Below are positions 1 through 8,006 of a DNA stretch of 64,000 bases, piece after piece. This DNA comes from DAOUBP01 sp964513075 (lineage in GTDB: Bacteria; Chloroflexota; Anaerolineae; CG2-30-64-16). Within the stretch, counting starts at the first letter, position 1. Every line of letters begins with the position of its first letter. Below the pieces are notes generated by a model. It searched no databases and was not told the origin of the DNA. It saw only the letters and a list, made by a program, of their open reading frames with translations. The translations under genes and the position numbers were made by a program. The stretch lies in NCBI GenBank assembly GCA_964513075.1, contig CAZELR010000005.1, positions 47,608 through 111,607 on the forward strand, read 5' to 3'.

Positions 1-795
1 CGTTACTGTTGGCCCGGCCAGTTTCTCCAAGGCCGTGCGATCCCGACCCGTCCCGTAGACCAACAGTTTTAATCCCAGCTCCGAACATGCCCGCACGGCT
101 AAGTCGGTCCGCTTGTAAGGAATCAGCCGGCCACCGGCCAGATAATAATCGCCAAGCGGCTCGGCGCCAGGCCGAAAGCGGGCGATGTCCACCGGCGGGT
201 AGATGATCGTGCTGTCGCGATTGTAAAAGCGCCGGATGCGCGCCTGGATCTCGGTCGAGATGGCGACAAAATGGTGCACGCGCTGTGCGGCCGCATAGTC
301 CCAGCGCCGTAACAGCGCAATGACCGGCTTCAGGATCGCGTCCGCAGCGGCGCTGAGCGCCTCGCGCTGCCGGTACGTCTCATATTGCCACAAAAAGCGT
401 GTGGGCGCTAAACAGTAGCAGATATGCGTGGCCCCTGGAGGCGTAGGCACGCCGTGACAGAAGCCGCTCTTGTTGCTCAGGATCAGGTCGTAGCCGCGCA
501 GATCCACCCGGCTGAACGCGAGCGGATAGACCGGCATGTAGACCTGGTGGTGCGTCGTCACACCGGGCAGGCGTTGCATGAAGGTGGTGCGGATGTCCCA
601 CGACCGGTATTCCGGCGGCATCTTCGCAGGCGCGTACATGCTGGTGAAGATCGGTGCACCAGGAAACATGCGCACCAGTTCCTGCAGCACGTTTTCCGCA
701 CCGCCGACCTGGTTGAGCCAGTCGTGGATGAGCGCGGGGCGTGAAACGTGATGCGACGACCTGCGGTCGTGGCGTGTTGTATCTGTCACGGTCAT
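1..795 (-). CDS. Family 4 glycosyltransferase, N-terminal part (runs off left edge)
   Basis: Sugar transfer from a nucleotide-sugar donor, probably in surface glycan synthesis at the cytoplasmic face of the membrane. The frame opens at the ATG at 795 and reads leftward for 265 codons with no stop before the window edge, so the C-terminal part is missing. Seen in the protein: HDWLNQVGGAENVL near residues 24-37, the usual GT4 first-loop segment, then CYCLAPTRFLW near 130 and GGRLIPYKRTDLAVRA near 225, which normally opens the second Rossmann domain. The order and spacing fit a GT4 enzyme of about 370-400 residues. No partner gene is visible next to it in the window. Family is reasonably sure; donor and acceptor are unknown. 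Confidence 0.8.
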   Translation of the reverse strand, partial: MTVTDTTRHDRRSSHHVSRPALIHDWLNQVGGAENVLQELVRMFPGAPIFTSMYAPAKMPPEYRSWDIRTTFMQRLPGVTTHHQVYMPVYPLAFSRVDLRGYDLILSNKSGFCHGVPTPPGATHICYCLAPTRFLWQYETYRQREALSAAADAILKPVIALLRRWDYAAAQRVHHFVAISTEIQARIRRFYNRDSTIIYPPVDIARFRPGAEPLGDYYLAGGRLIPYKRTDLAVRACSELGLKLLVYGTGRDRTALEKLAGPTVT

Positions 796-1023
796 TTCTG
801 ATTCACCACCATACCCGCTTTCGCTGCCGGCCTCAGAATTTTCTGACCGGGCAGGGCGTCCGGTGCGGCAGCGGAGGCTTTGGCGATGCCAGCGTTCAGC
901 TCGTCCCAGCAGGCGGGGCCTCGGCGCACTTGTCGGCGCAGAAGCGCTTGACCCAGCCGCGCAGTTCGTCATCCCGAAGGTTGCTTGCGCAGCCGGTTTT
1001 CTCCGGGTATTGCCACTCTCAGA
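796..1023. other. Intergenic region without a recognised gene
   Basis: About 230 bases between two minus-strand genes. I see no RNA gene, strong hairpin or clear promoter. One minus-strand frame is open for 39 codons from about 1014 down to a TGA at 896-898. It would encode a short stretch with two C-x3-C cysteines (FCADKCAE), but has no usable start and is preceded at once by an in-frame stop. It could be a decayed gene end; I do not call it a gene. Confidence 0.3.
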
Positions 1024-1245
1024 TTATTCGCCAGCTTTTTCTTGGGGTTCGGTTTTTATCACCCGAGGCGGGCTGAATCGCACTGCCTCGCGCAGACGTT
1101 CCGGCGCTACCTTGTTGGCCTTGCCGCAGTAGGGACAGGGCACGTGTGCGTGCTTCTTGCCTGCTGCATCCGCCAGGAAGTTTTGGATCTCCTCGTCCGT
1201 GGGAGTGAAGCGGCGCCGGCATTTTTCGCAACTGATCGCAGTCAT
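1024..1245 (-). CDS. Small zinc-ribbon protein
   Basis: A 73-residue protein with two cysteine pairs, CEKC at residues 6-9 and CPYC at about 37-40, the pattern of a zinc-ribbon knuckle pair. The spacer contains an acidic stretch and the C-terminal third is basic and proline-rich. The ATG at 1245 has a good ribosome-binding site, GGAGGT, five bases upstream. A promoter with TTGTCA and TACAAT lies just upstream at 1263-1292. It diverges from the oxidoreductase gene at 1346 and shares its promoter region. Function is unknown; nucleic-acid or protein binding is likely from the fold alone. The length, start signal and promoter make it a real gene. Confidence 0.7.
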   Translation of the reverse strand: MTAISCEKCRRRFTPTDEEIQNFLADAAGKKHAHVPCPYCGKANKVAPERLREAVRFSPPRVIKTEPQEKAGE

Positions 1246-1262
1246 GATTACCTCCGCTGATC

Positions 1263-1292
1263 ATTGTACCGCAGTGGAGGGGCAATTGACAA
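1263..1292 (-). promoter_or_regulatory. Sigma70-type promoter for the zinc-ribbon gene
   Basis: On the minus strand, TTGTCA (1287-1292) and TACAAT (1263-1268) are separated by 18 bases and lie about 20 bases upstream of the ATG at 1245. The -35 box overlaps the -35 box of the divergent promoter. Confidence 0.6.
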
Positions 1293-1315
1293 GGTGTATC
1301 AGGCTGTGATGTAAT
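1286..1315 (+). promoter_or_regulatory. Sigma70-type promoter for the Gfo/Idh oxidoreductase gene
   Basis: TTGACA (1286-1291) and TGTAAT (1310-1315) with an 18-base spacer, ending 30 bases before the ATG at 1346. Its -35 box occupies almost the same bases as that of the divergent zinc-ribbon promoter. Confidence 0.6.
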
Positions 1316-1345
1316 GCTGCCACTTAATTCACACCCGAGGTTCCT

Positions 1346-2365
1346 ATGCCTGATCCCATCCGTATCGCCATAATTGGCACTGGCCTGATCGTGACCGGTA
1401 AGCATTGGCCCGCTTTGCACAGCTTGCCGCGCGATTTTTGCGTGATCGCGCTGGTCAACCGGACTCCCGCCAAGGCCGAGGCGCTGGCTAAGGAGCTAGG
1501 TGCGGCGACGCGCCGCCGTCCAGCGGTCTACACCGATTATCGCGAGATGCTCGTGCAGGAGAAGCCCGATGCCGTCTCCCTGGCGTTGCCAACCCAGCTA
1601 AACCCCGAGGTGACCGAGGCTGCGCTGGCCGCCGGCAGCCACGTTATTGCCGAAAAGCCCATTGCAGCAAACCTGACGGACGCGGCGCGCATGTTGCCTT
1701 GGGCGGAACAATTCCAGCGCACGTTGATGATCGCCGAGAACTATCGTTACGCGGCCGGCTTTCGCCGCGCGGCCGAGCTCATTGCCGATGGTGTGATCGG
1801 TGCACCGCAAGTGGCGCGCTGGTCCCTCTTCCCTTATATGACGCCGGCCAACCCATACTACCATACCGCGTGGCGGCAGCAGCCCGCGCATCCCGGTGGC
1901 TACATCAGCGACGGGGGGGTGCACCAGATGGCGGTGTTGCGGTTGCTTTTGGGTGAAGTCGAGACCGCTGCGGCGCACGTGGCTGCCTTGCGGCCCGACC
2001 TGCCCCCGGCGGATACACTCAGTGCGTCGTTGCGGTTTGCCAGCGGTGTGGTAGGCAGTTACAACGTCACCTATGCCGTGCCGGGGCCTGAGACCCCGCT
2101 GCAAATCGCCGGCACGGAGGGCACATTGCTGGTCACGCGTGACCGGGTGGAACACTGGAAGCAGGGGAAGATAGTCCAAACGTGGGCTGAGCCATCGGCT
2201 GAGGATGGCTTGGTGGCGATGTATGCGGACTTCGCTCAGGCCATACGCACGGGGCGTCCCCCGCGTTCAACTGCTGCCGAGGGGTACGCTGACTTGCAGT
2301 TGATCGTGGCAATGCTGCGCTCGGCGGAGACGGGGCAGCAAGTCCGGGTGCAAGAGGTGCGCTAG
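1346..2365 (+). CDS. Gfo/Idh/MocA family oxidoreductase
   Basis: NAD(P)-dependent oxidoreductase of the glucose-fructose oxidoreductase / inositol dehydrogenase family, 339 residues, the family's usual size. The N-terminal Rossmann fold opens with IAIIGTGLIVTGKHWPAL (residues 7-24); the conserved AEKPIA, whose lysine contacts cofactor and substrate, is near residue 98; the C-terminal alpha/beta domain carries GGYISDGGVHQMAVLR near 190, with the family's D-x-G-x-H segment. Members oxidise or reduce sugars, inositols or bile pigments; the substrate cannot be read here. It is a single-gene unit with its own promoter. Its stop overlaps by four bases the stop of the convergent gene at 2362-3000. 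Confidence 0.88.
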   Translation: MPDPIRIAIIGTGLIVTGKHWPALHSLPRDFCVIALVNRTPAKAEALAKELGAATRRRPAVYTDYREMLVQEKPDAVSLALPTQLNPEVTEAALAAGSHVIAEKPIAANLTDAARMLPWAEQFQRTLMIAENYRYAAGFRRAAELIADGVIGAPQVARWSLFPYMTPANPYYHTAWRQQPAHPGGYISDGGVHQMAVLRLLLGEVETAAAHVAALRPDLPPADTLSASLRFASGVVGSYNVTYAVPGPETPLQIAGTEGTLLVTRDRVEHWKQGKIVQTWAEPSAEDGLVAMYADFAQAIRTGRPPRSTAAEGYADLQLIVAMLRSAETGQQVRVQEVR

Positions 2366-3000
2366 GCCGGGTGCTGGTCAGGAAAGCGGCGGGTGACTTC
2401 CAGAAAGTCCTCGGTCTGTGCCAAGATGCGCCAGTCCAAGACGGTGCTGAGTTGCGTGTCTCGCACGCCGGGCACCATACGAATCCAGCTCATTACGAAG
2501 CCGGTCAACGCGGCGGTGCGTTCGCCCAACAGCAGCATCAGCAGGTCTGCGTCGACTGAGTGGAACACCTTGACCACCCAGACAACCTGAACCTGCTCGT
2601 GCACCGGTAACGCCAGCAACGCGTTATATGCTTCACGTTCGCGGCCCGGCTGCAGCTTGACCTGCACGGTGGCGGCGGCGCGGCGATCCCATCCCGCGTT
2701 GAACATCGAGATATCCAGCAGCGCGTCCCCATGCACCACACCATCGAACGCCAATTGGGCTGACGTGCCGCGCACCCCAGGCACTTTGCGGACGACGTTG
2801 ACCAGAAAATCGTCGAAGCGTTCCAGATCATGCACGAGGCAGACCACTCGTAGGTCGGCACGCTCGCGCAACCAGTTAACCCACAAGACTGTCAGGCACG
2901 GCTCGCGAAACTGGCGCAGGTTTTCCAGCAAGTCCTCGCGTGCCAACTCGTCTTGGCCGCTAAAGATATCGATATCAATGATAGCTAGCGTCGGTTTCAT
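2362..3000 (-). CDS. Tandem Lrp/AsnC-type effector-domain (RAM-like) protein without HTH
   Basis: A 212-residue protein with two copies of an Lrp/AsnC ligand-binding-like domain. Each has a helix ending in a V-P-G-V-R-x-T motif: VRKVPGVRGTSAQLAF near residue 75 and IRMVPGVRDTQLSTVL near 180. The second is preceded by VQVVWVVKVFHSVDADLLMLL, the beta strand found before the effector helix in Lrp proteins. No helix-turn-helix is present. Stand-alone RAM domains often sense small molecules or tune Lrp-type regulators; that role is an inference. The N-terminal 40 residues (MKPTLAIIDIDIFSG) are distinct. The gene is convergent with the oxidoreductase gene and has an operator-like palindrome at its promoter. 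Confidence 0.65.
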   Translation of the reverse strand: MKPTLAIIDIDIFSGQDELAREDLLENLRQFREPCLTVLWVNWLRERADLRVVCLVHDLERFDDFLVNVVRKVPGVRGTSAQLAFDGVVHGDALLDISMFNAGWDRRAAATVQVKLQPGREREAYNALLALPVHEQVQVVWVVKVFHSVDADLLMLLLGERTAALTGFVMSWIRMVPGVRDTQLSTVLDWRILAQTEDFLEVTRRFPDQHPA

Positions 3001-3039
3001 ACGGTGCTCCTCAACCCGTCGGCGATTTCGGAAGGCTAG

Positions 3040-3073
3040 GTGCTATCTTAGCACGGTTTTTGCTTGAACCCAA
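3040..3073 (-). promoter_or_regulatory. Promoter with overlapping palindromic operator
   Basis: Minus strand TTGGGT (3068-3073), 17 bases, TAAGAT (3045-3050). The -10 box sits inside a perfect inverted repeat GTGCTA-TCT-TAGCAC (3040-3054), a typical position for a repressor or autoregulatory site. It is 40 bases upstream of the start at 3000. Confidence 0.5.
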
Positions 3074-3090
3074 GTCCCCTGCCTGCCAGT

Positions 3091-3119
3091 TTCGACTGAT
3101 GCGTAAAGAATGCTATAAT
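3091..3119 (+). promoter_or_regulatory. Promoter of the phoU-coiled coil-selB run
   Basis: A perfect TATAAT at 3114-3119 with TTCGAC 17 bases upstream (3091-3096, a weak -35), about 40 bases before the GTG of phoU. Confidence 0.5.
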
Positions 3120-3159
3120 AACAGCATTAGGGTGTTCTTGCACAGCAAGGAGCAATCAA

Positions 3160-3816
3160 GTGACGCGCGAGAGATTTGATTTCAAGCTAAAGGCGCTTCA
3201 GGAGCGCCTTCTCAGCCTGGGTGCAATGGTAACTCAGGCGCAGGAGCGCTCGGTGCACGCGTTGGCCGAGCGCGATGAGTCGTTGGCCCACGAGGTCATC
3301 GCAGCTGATCAGGTCATCAACCAGGCGCAACATGACATCGAGGATGAGTGCCTGCTGTTGATCGCTAGTCAGCAACCCGTGGCGCGTGATCTACGCTTGA
3401 TCTTTTCCATCGCGGCGATTGCAGGGGAGATGGAGCGCATGGCCGACCATGCCAAGGGTATTGCTACCCTGGCGTTGCGTCTCATGGATCAGCCCATGCT
3501 CAAGCCGCTCATCGACATCCCGCTTATGGCCGAGATTGGCCGCGAATTGCTGATGGGCCAACTTGATGCCTTCATGCGTTGCGATACGGAAGCTGCCCAC
3601 CGGCTTGCAACGCGCGATTCCGAGGTGGATCAGCTCAACGACCAGGTGTTTCGTGAGTTATTGGTCATCATGATGACCGATCCGCGCACTATCACCCGTG
3701 CGACTTATCTGTTGTGGGTGGCCCATAACCTGGAGCGCTTTGCCGATCGCGCAACCAACATCGGCGAGCGCGTGATTTTCCTGCAAACCAACGTCGTCGT
3801 CGAATTGAACGAATGA
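3160..3816 (+). CDS. phoU: PhoU-family phosphate signalling protein
   Basis: Cytoplasmic helical protein that, in characterised bacteria, links the Pst phosphate transporter to the PhoR/PhoB two-component system and curbs phosphate uptake. The 218 residues form two three-helix PhoU repeats, each with the family motif: ARDLRLIFSIAAIAGEMERMADHAKGIA (first repeat, near residues 74-100) and a second copy around NLERFADRATNIGERV (residues 190-205). The start is the GTG at 3160, preceded by AAGGAG eight bases upstream. No pst or phoR/phoB genes are adjacent, so its partners lie elsewhere. The length matches the family (215-240). Confidence 0.93.
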   Translation: MTRERFDFKLKALQERLLSLGAMVTQAQERSVHALAERDESLAHEVIAADQVINQAQHDIEDECLLLIASQQPVARDLRLIFSIAAIAGEMERMADHAKGIATLALRLMDQPMLKPLIDIPLMAEIGRELLMGQLDAFMRCDTEAAHRLATRDSEVDQLNDQVFRELLVIMMTDPRTITRATYLLWVAHNLERFADRATNIGERVIFLQTNVVVELNE

Positions 3817-3861
3817 TGGGGAGGGCGGCAGGCCCTGTTTGGTAGTAGAATTTGGAGGCCC

Positions 3862-5052
3862 ATGGACCTGACACAACTGAGCCAGATGGTCGCCTGGCTG
3901 GATGAAGAACATCGTCGCGACCGGGAAGAGATTGCGAAGCTCGATCAGCGCCTGCAGAGCATTGCCGTCGAGCGTCAAGAGCAGGCGCGTCGGATCCAGG
4001 ACCTGGAAAGCCGGCTGGCCAGCACCCACGCGCAGTTGACCCGCTTCACACAGATCGAGCAATCATTGCAGCAGCTCAAAAATGAAGTAGTTGTCATGCT
4101 GGACAAGCAGACAGAAGCGCGTCTGCAGACTGACCGTGAGTCTGAGCGCGCCCGTCTCAGCGACCGGGAGATTTTGGGCCGGGGTGTGGCGGAAATCCGC
4201 AAGGAGCTGCCCCGGCTTGGACGCCTGGAGGAAGACCTGGTAGCGCGCCAGGCTGAAGATCAGCGCCTGGGCGAAATGGTGTTGGCACTGCGCCAGTCGG
4301 TCAACAACGTCGGGAAGGATCTGGACGAACGCACCCGCAGTCTGCCCTATATGGTGGAGCAGCGCGCCCAGGATAACAAGCGCATCGCCCAGATCCAGGG
4401 CGAGAGCGTGGAGTTGCTTAAGCGCACTGATGCGCTGGCCAGCCGGCTGCCGGCCCAGGAAGAGCGCCTCCAACGACTTGAGAAGGAGCTGACGCGTATT
4501 CAGCCCATCCCCGAGCAGGTGCGTCAGGATCAGCAGACTTTCATCGAGGCCCAGAAGCTGGCTGAGGTCGAGCGTCAGCGTCAGATGAGCTTATGGGAGC
4601 AGGATTTCGCCCAGCAGCGGGCGGTCATTGAGAAGCAGGCAGTGAAGCTGCGGGAGTTCGAGATTCGCTACGAAGCGGCCGGCCGCGCGATCAAGACGAT
4701 GGAGGAATTCCAGGCGCAGATCGTGCAAGGGCAGAAACAGACCGCCGAGTTGCAGCGGTTGGCCGAGGAACGCCAACGCAAGGAGCTGGCCGAGTGGCAA
4801 TCTGAGAATGAGCAGCGGTGGAAAAAGGAAACGTTGCGCTGGGATTACGCTCTTGGCGAGCAGAACAAGATCAACCAGAAACTGGAAGAGCACTTTCCGC
4901 CCATTGGAAAACAGCTTGCGTTGCTACAACGTGAAGTCGAGGGCCTTTGGCGGTTACAGGAAGCTACAGGCAACCAGCAATTGGCTTCGATTCAGAAATT
5001 GCTGGATATTGTCGGCGGGGCTGTCGACGCGCGCCCGAAACGGGAAAGCTGA
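3862..5052 (+). CDS. Long coiled-coil protein of unknown function
   Basis: A 396-residue soluble protein that is almost wholly charged heptad repeat, rich in E, Q, R and K, from about residue 15 to 380. Examples are RIQDLESRLASTHAQLTRF near 48 and LPAQEERLQRLEKELTRI near 190. No signal peptide, membrane segment, cysteine or catalytic motif is seen. The ATG at 3862 follows a GGAGG at 3853-3857. It sits between phoU (45 bases upstream) and selB (three bases downstream), so it is probably cotranscribed with both. A structural or scaffolding role is likely from the sequence; there is no evidence it takes part in selenocysteine insertion. Confidence 0.8.
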   Translation: MDLTQLSQMVAWLDEEHRRDREEIAKLDQRLQSIAVERQEQARRIQDLESRLASTHAQLTRFTQIEQSLQQLKNEVVVMLDKQTEARLQTDRESERARLSDREILGRGVAEIRKELPRLGRLEEDLVARQAEDQRLGEMVLALRQSVNNVGKDLDERTRSLPYMVEQRAQDNKRIAQIQGESVELLKRTDALASRLPAQEERLQRLEKELTRIQPIPEQVRQDQQTFIEAQKLAEVERQRQMSLWEQDFAQQRAVIEKQAVKLREFEIRYEAAGRAIKTMEEFQAQIVQGQKQTAELQRLAEERQRKELAEWQSENEQRWKKETLRWDYALGEQNKINQKLEEHFPPIGKQLALLQREVEGLWRLQEATGNQQLASIQKLLDIVGGAVDARPKRES

Positions 5053-5055
5053 GTC

Positions 5056-7014
5056 ATGCGGGTCATCGGCACGGCTGGCCACGTCGATCATGGCAAGTCG
5101 ACCCTGGTGCAGGCTCTGACCGGCATCGATCCGGATCGGCTGCGCGAGGAAAAAGAGCGTCAGATGACCATCGACCTCGGCTTCGCCTGGCTGACGCTGC
5201 CGTTGCCGCAGGGGTCAGGCACCGAAAGTGTGCAGAGCGGGGGGCCGGGAGCCGAATGGGTCGGCGTGATCGATGTGCCGGGTCACATTGACTTCATCAA
5301 GAACATGCTGGCCGGCGTGGGCGGGATTGATGCGGCATTGTTCGTGGTGGCAGCCGACGAAGGCGTGATGCCTCAGACGCGCGAACATCTTGCGATCTTG
5401 GATTTGTTAGAAGTCCCTGCGGGTGTTGTGGCGCTGACCAAGGTCGACGCCGTGACCGAAGAAGGGTGGATCGATCTGGTGGCCGCCGATCTGCGCGGGG
5501 TGTTGGCCGATACCTGCCTGGCCAACGCGCCGATCGTGCCTGTGTCGGCCCGCAGCGGCACAGGTCTGACCGACCTGAAACAAGCGCTGGCCGACGTGTT
5601 GGACTCAGTGCCCTCGCGCCGTGATGTAGGACAGCCGCGGCTGCCTGTCGACCGCGTGTTTAGCGTGGCCGGCTTCGGCACCGTCGTCACTGGCACATTG
5701 AGCGACGGCCAGTTTCGCGTCGGAGACGAAGTCGAGCTTGTTCCCGGCGGCCTCAAAGCTCGAATTCGCGGCCTGCAAACCCACAAGCGCGCGGTCGAGA
5801 TCGGGTTGCCTGGCAGCCGGCTTGCCATCAATCTCACCGGTGTGCATCCCGACGATTTGCGTCGCGGCATGGTGGTCGCGCGGCCGGCTTCTCTGCAGCC
5901 GACTACTCTGGTCGATGTGCGCCTAAGATTGGTAAGGGGCGAGGGCTGGCAGGCGCCGTTGCAACACGGTCAGGTGGTAGATTTCTTCAGCGGCGCAGCG
6001 GAAGTGTCTGGTCGCGTCCGGCTGCTCGATGCCGAACAGCTGCGACCTGGAGGGTTTGGCTGGGCGCAACTTGTGCTGGCGGAGCCAGTGGCGCTGGCAT
6101 CCGGCGACCGGTTCATCCTCCGTCAGCCTTCACCCAGCGTTACCCTGGGTGGCGGCATTGTCGTAAATCCCCACCCGCGGCGACGTTGGCATCGATATCA
6201 GGACGATCTGTTAGCTCAACTGGAGACCCTGGCGCGCGGCACCCCCGAAGCCTTGGTGCTGCACGCGCTCGCGCGGCAGGAGCCAGGTCCGTTGAAGACG
6301 GCGGCTGAGGCGTCCGGACTGGATGCCAGCACGGCAGAGCACGTGCTGGCTGATATGATCGCGTCCGGTCAGCTCATCCTGTTGGGTCCAGTCCAAGCAC
6401 CGCTGGTCAAGAGCCCGACACCGGTCATTTCCATCGGCGGCTGGCACACCTTGGCTGCGCGTATGGCCGAGACGTTGGCTGATCACCATGCCCAATTTCC
6501 TCTTCGTCCAGGCATGGGGCGAGAAGAGTTGAAGAGCCGGGTGCAGGGCCGCAACAGATGGCCGACCAAGCTGTTCAACGAATTGGCTGCGCGTGCCGTG
6601 GCCGAAGGCCTGTTGGTTGAGTCCGGTGAGTACCTTGCACGTCCCGGGCACCGCATCGCCTTCAACGCGACCCAACAGGCCAAAGTGGCTGTGCTGTTAG
6701 CTGCTTTCCGTCGCCAACCCTATACCCCGCCATCTATGGCCGAGAGCGTCGCCATGTCCGACGCTGAGCTGATCAGCGCGTTACTATACCAGGGGACGTT
6801 GGTGCGTTTGAGCGAGGATGTACTGCTGTTGAAGGAGACCTATGAAGAGGTGGTTGCCGGCGTCGCAGCGCACATCAAGGCCAATGGCAGTATGACCGTC
6901 GCCCAGGTGCGTGATCGATACAGTACCAGCCGTAAGTACGCTCTGGCAATCATGGAGCATCTTGACGAGCAAAGGATCACGCGGCGGATAGGGGACGAAC
7001 GGGTGCTGAGGTAG
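5056..7014 (+). CDS. selB: Selenocysteine-specific elongation factor SelB
   Basis: GTPase that carries Sec-tRNA(Sec) to in-frame UGA codons by binding the SECIS hairpin of selenoprotein mRNA. In the 652 residues: G1 GHVDHGKS at residues 8-15, the switch region ending in MTIDLGFA, G3 DVPGH near 74, G4 TKVD near 128, then the EF-Tu-like beta-barrel domains (VDRVFSVAGFGTVVTGTL near 195-215). From about residue 380 to the end are four winged-helix repeats used for RNA binding; VAQVRDRYSTSRKYALAIMEHLD near 615-640 is the diagnostic last one. No selA, selD, tRNA-Sec or obvious selenoprotein gene is in the window. It starts three bases after the coiled-coil gene. Confidence 0.95.
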   Translation: MRVIGTAGHVDHGKSTLVQALTGIDPDRLREEKERQMTIDLGFAWLTLPLPQGSGTESVQSGGPGAEWVGVIDVPGHIDFIKNMLAGVGGIDAALFVVAADEGVMPQTREHLAILDLLEVPAGVVALTKVDAVTEEGWIDLVAADLRGVLADTCLANAPIVPVSARSGTGLTDLKQALADVLDSVPSRRDVGQPRLPVDRVFSVAGFGTVVTGTLSDGQFRVGDEVELVPGGLKARIRGLQTHKRAVEIGLPGSRLAINLTGVHPDDLRRGMVVARPASLQPTTLVDVRLRLVRGEGWQAPLQHGQVVDFFSGAAEVSGRVRLLDAEQLRPGGFGWAQLVLAEPVALASGDRFILRQPSPSVTLGGGIVVNPHPRRRWHRYQDDLLAQLETLARGTPEALVLHALARQEPGPLKTAAEASGLDASTAEHVLADMIASGQLILLGPVQAPLVKSPTPVISIGGWHTLAARMAETLADHHAQFPLRPGMGREELKSRVQGRNRWPTKLFNELAARAVAEGLLVESGEYLARPGHRIAFNATQQAKVAVLLAAFRRQPYTPPSMAESVAMSDAELISALLYQGTLVRLSEDVLLLKETYEEVVAGVAAHIKANGSMTVAQVRDRYSTSRKYALAIMEHLDEQRITRRIGDERVLR

Positions 7015-7020
7015 ATCAGA

Positions 7021-7068
7021 AAGATTAAGGCCCCAGGATTTCTTCAAAAGCCCTGGGGCCCTAATCTT
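7021..7068. terminator. Bidirectional intrinsic terminator between selB and parB
   Basis: A 17-bp stem with one mismatch: left arm 7021-7037, right arm 7052-7068, loop of about 14 bases, with GGCCCC core and A/T-rich outer ends (AAGATTA / TAATCTT). The convergent genes selB and parB end at its two sides; the stem overlaps the parB stop codon. The A/T ends supply a U-rich tail on both strands. Confidence 0.8.
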
Positions 7069-7969
7069 AGAGCGCGTCTCTCACGATGTGTTCGTAGATC
7101 GTTTGTAGTTCTTCGTCGGAAAAGAACGAGATGACCAGTTTTCCGCCGCGACGGCCCCGGGTCAGTGCCACTTTGGTCCCCAAAGCGCCGCGGAACGCAT
7201 CCTCCAGATGTTGCGTGTAGATGCGGTCGGGGTCATCATCGGCCGGCTCCTCAGGCTTGTGCACAGCAGAGAGCGTAGTGGCCGCCAGCCGGCGCACGAG
7301 CTCTTCGGTCTGGCGGACTGTCAGGTCGCGCACGATGACTTGTTCGGCCGCCCGCAGGATGGTCGCGTCGTCGGGCAACGCCAGGAGCGCACGCGCATGG
7401 CCTTCGGTTAGCGCGCCTTCGGCCAGCAGTGTTTTCACGCGATCGGGCAAACGCAGCAGGCGCAGGGTGTTGGCCACTGCCACGCGGCTCTTCCCCACCC
7501 GGTCGGCTACTTCCTGCTGGCTGAGCTTGAAGTCATCCATCAAGGCGTGGTAGGCTTCCGCCTCTTCCAGCGGAGCCAGGTCGGCACGCTGGATGTTTTC
7601 GACCAGGGCCAGCTCCAGAAACTGTTGGGGCGTGGCTTCTTTGACCATGGCCGGCACAACCGCCAGCCCGGCCAGTTGTGCGGCTCGCCAGCGCCGCTCG
7701 CCAGCTATGAGCTGATAAGGCGCGCGTTCGGTGGGTTGCGCTCGGGTAACGATAAGGGGCTGGATCAGGCCATGCTCTTTGATAGATGCAGCCAGTTCGG
7801 CCAGAGACTCGCTGTCCATATGCATGCGCGGTTGGCGCGGATTGGGGATAATGTCACTGACAGCCAGTTCCAATACGCCCGTTGGGTGTTCTGAGCGCGC
7901 GCCTTCCTGGCTGGTCGAGGGGATCAGTGCTCCCAGGCCACGACCCAGGCCACGTGTCTGTGTATTCAT
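7067..7969 (-). CDS. parB: ParB chromosome-partitioning protein
   Basis: CTP-dependent clamp that loads at parS sites near the origin and spreads on DNA to segregate chromosomes with ParA. The 300 residues show the usual start RGLGRGLGALIPS, the N-terminal CTPase/ParB-Srx domain with RQPRMHMD (about 44-51) and AGERRWRAAQLAG (about 88-100, the arginine patch), ENIQRADL near 132, and the parS-reading helix-turn-helix LSQQEVADRVGKSRVAV near 153-170. The C-terminal dimer domain is short and basic (RRGGKLVISFFSDEEL). It lies 37 bases downstream of parA in the usual order. I could not identify a parS site in the window by eye. Confidence 0.96.
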   Translation of the reverse strand: MNTQTRGLGRGLGALIPSTSQEGARSEHPTGVLELAVSDIIPNPRQPRMHMDSESLAELAASIKEHGLIQPLIVTRAQPTERAPYQLIAGERRWRAAQLAGLAVVPAMVKEATPQQFLELALVENIQRADLAPLEEAEAYHALMDDFKLSQQEVADRVGKSRVAVANTLRLLRLPDRVKTLLAEGALTEGHARALLALPDDATILRAAEQVIVRDLTVRQTEELVRRLAATTLSAVHKPEEPADDDPDRIYTQHLEDAFRGALGTKVALTRGRRGGKLVISFFSDEELQTIYEHIVRDAL

Positions 7970-8006
7970 GGCGACTTCTCCTTCGACAAAAAATCAGTGA
8001 CGTCGG

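Noticed and set aside
733..752. parS-like sequence near a CGTGAAACGTGA stretch
   Set aside because: It lacks the TTTCACGTGAAA palindrome of parS; the half-sites are not in inverted orientation.
3862..5052. Coiled-coil gene as a second SelB-associated translation factor
   Set aside because: No catalytic or RNA-binding motif is visible; adjacency alone does not support the function.
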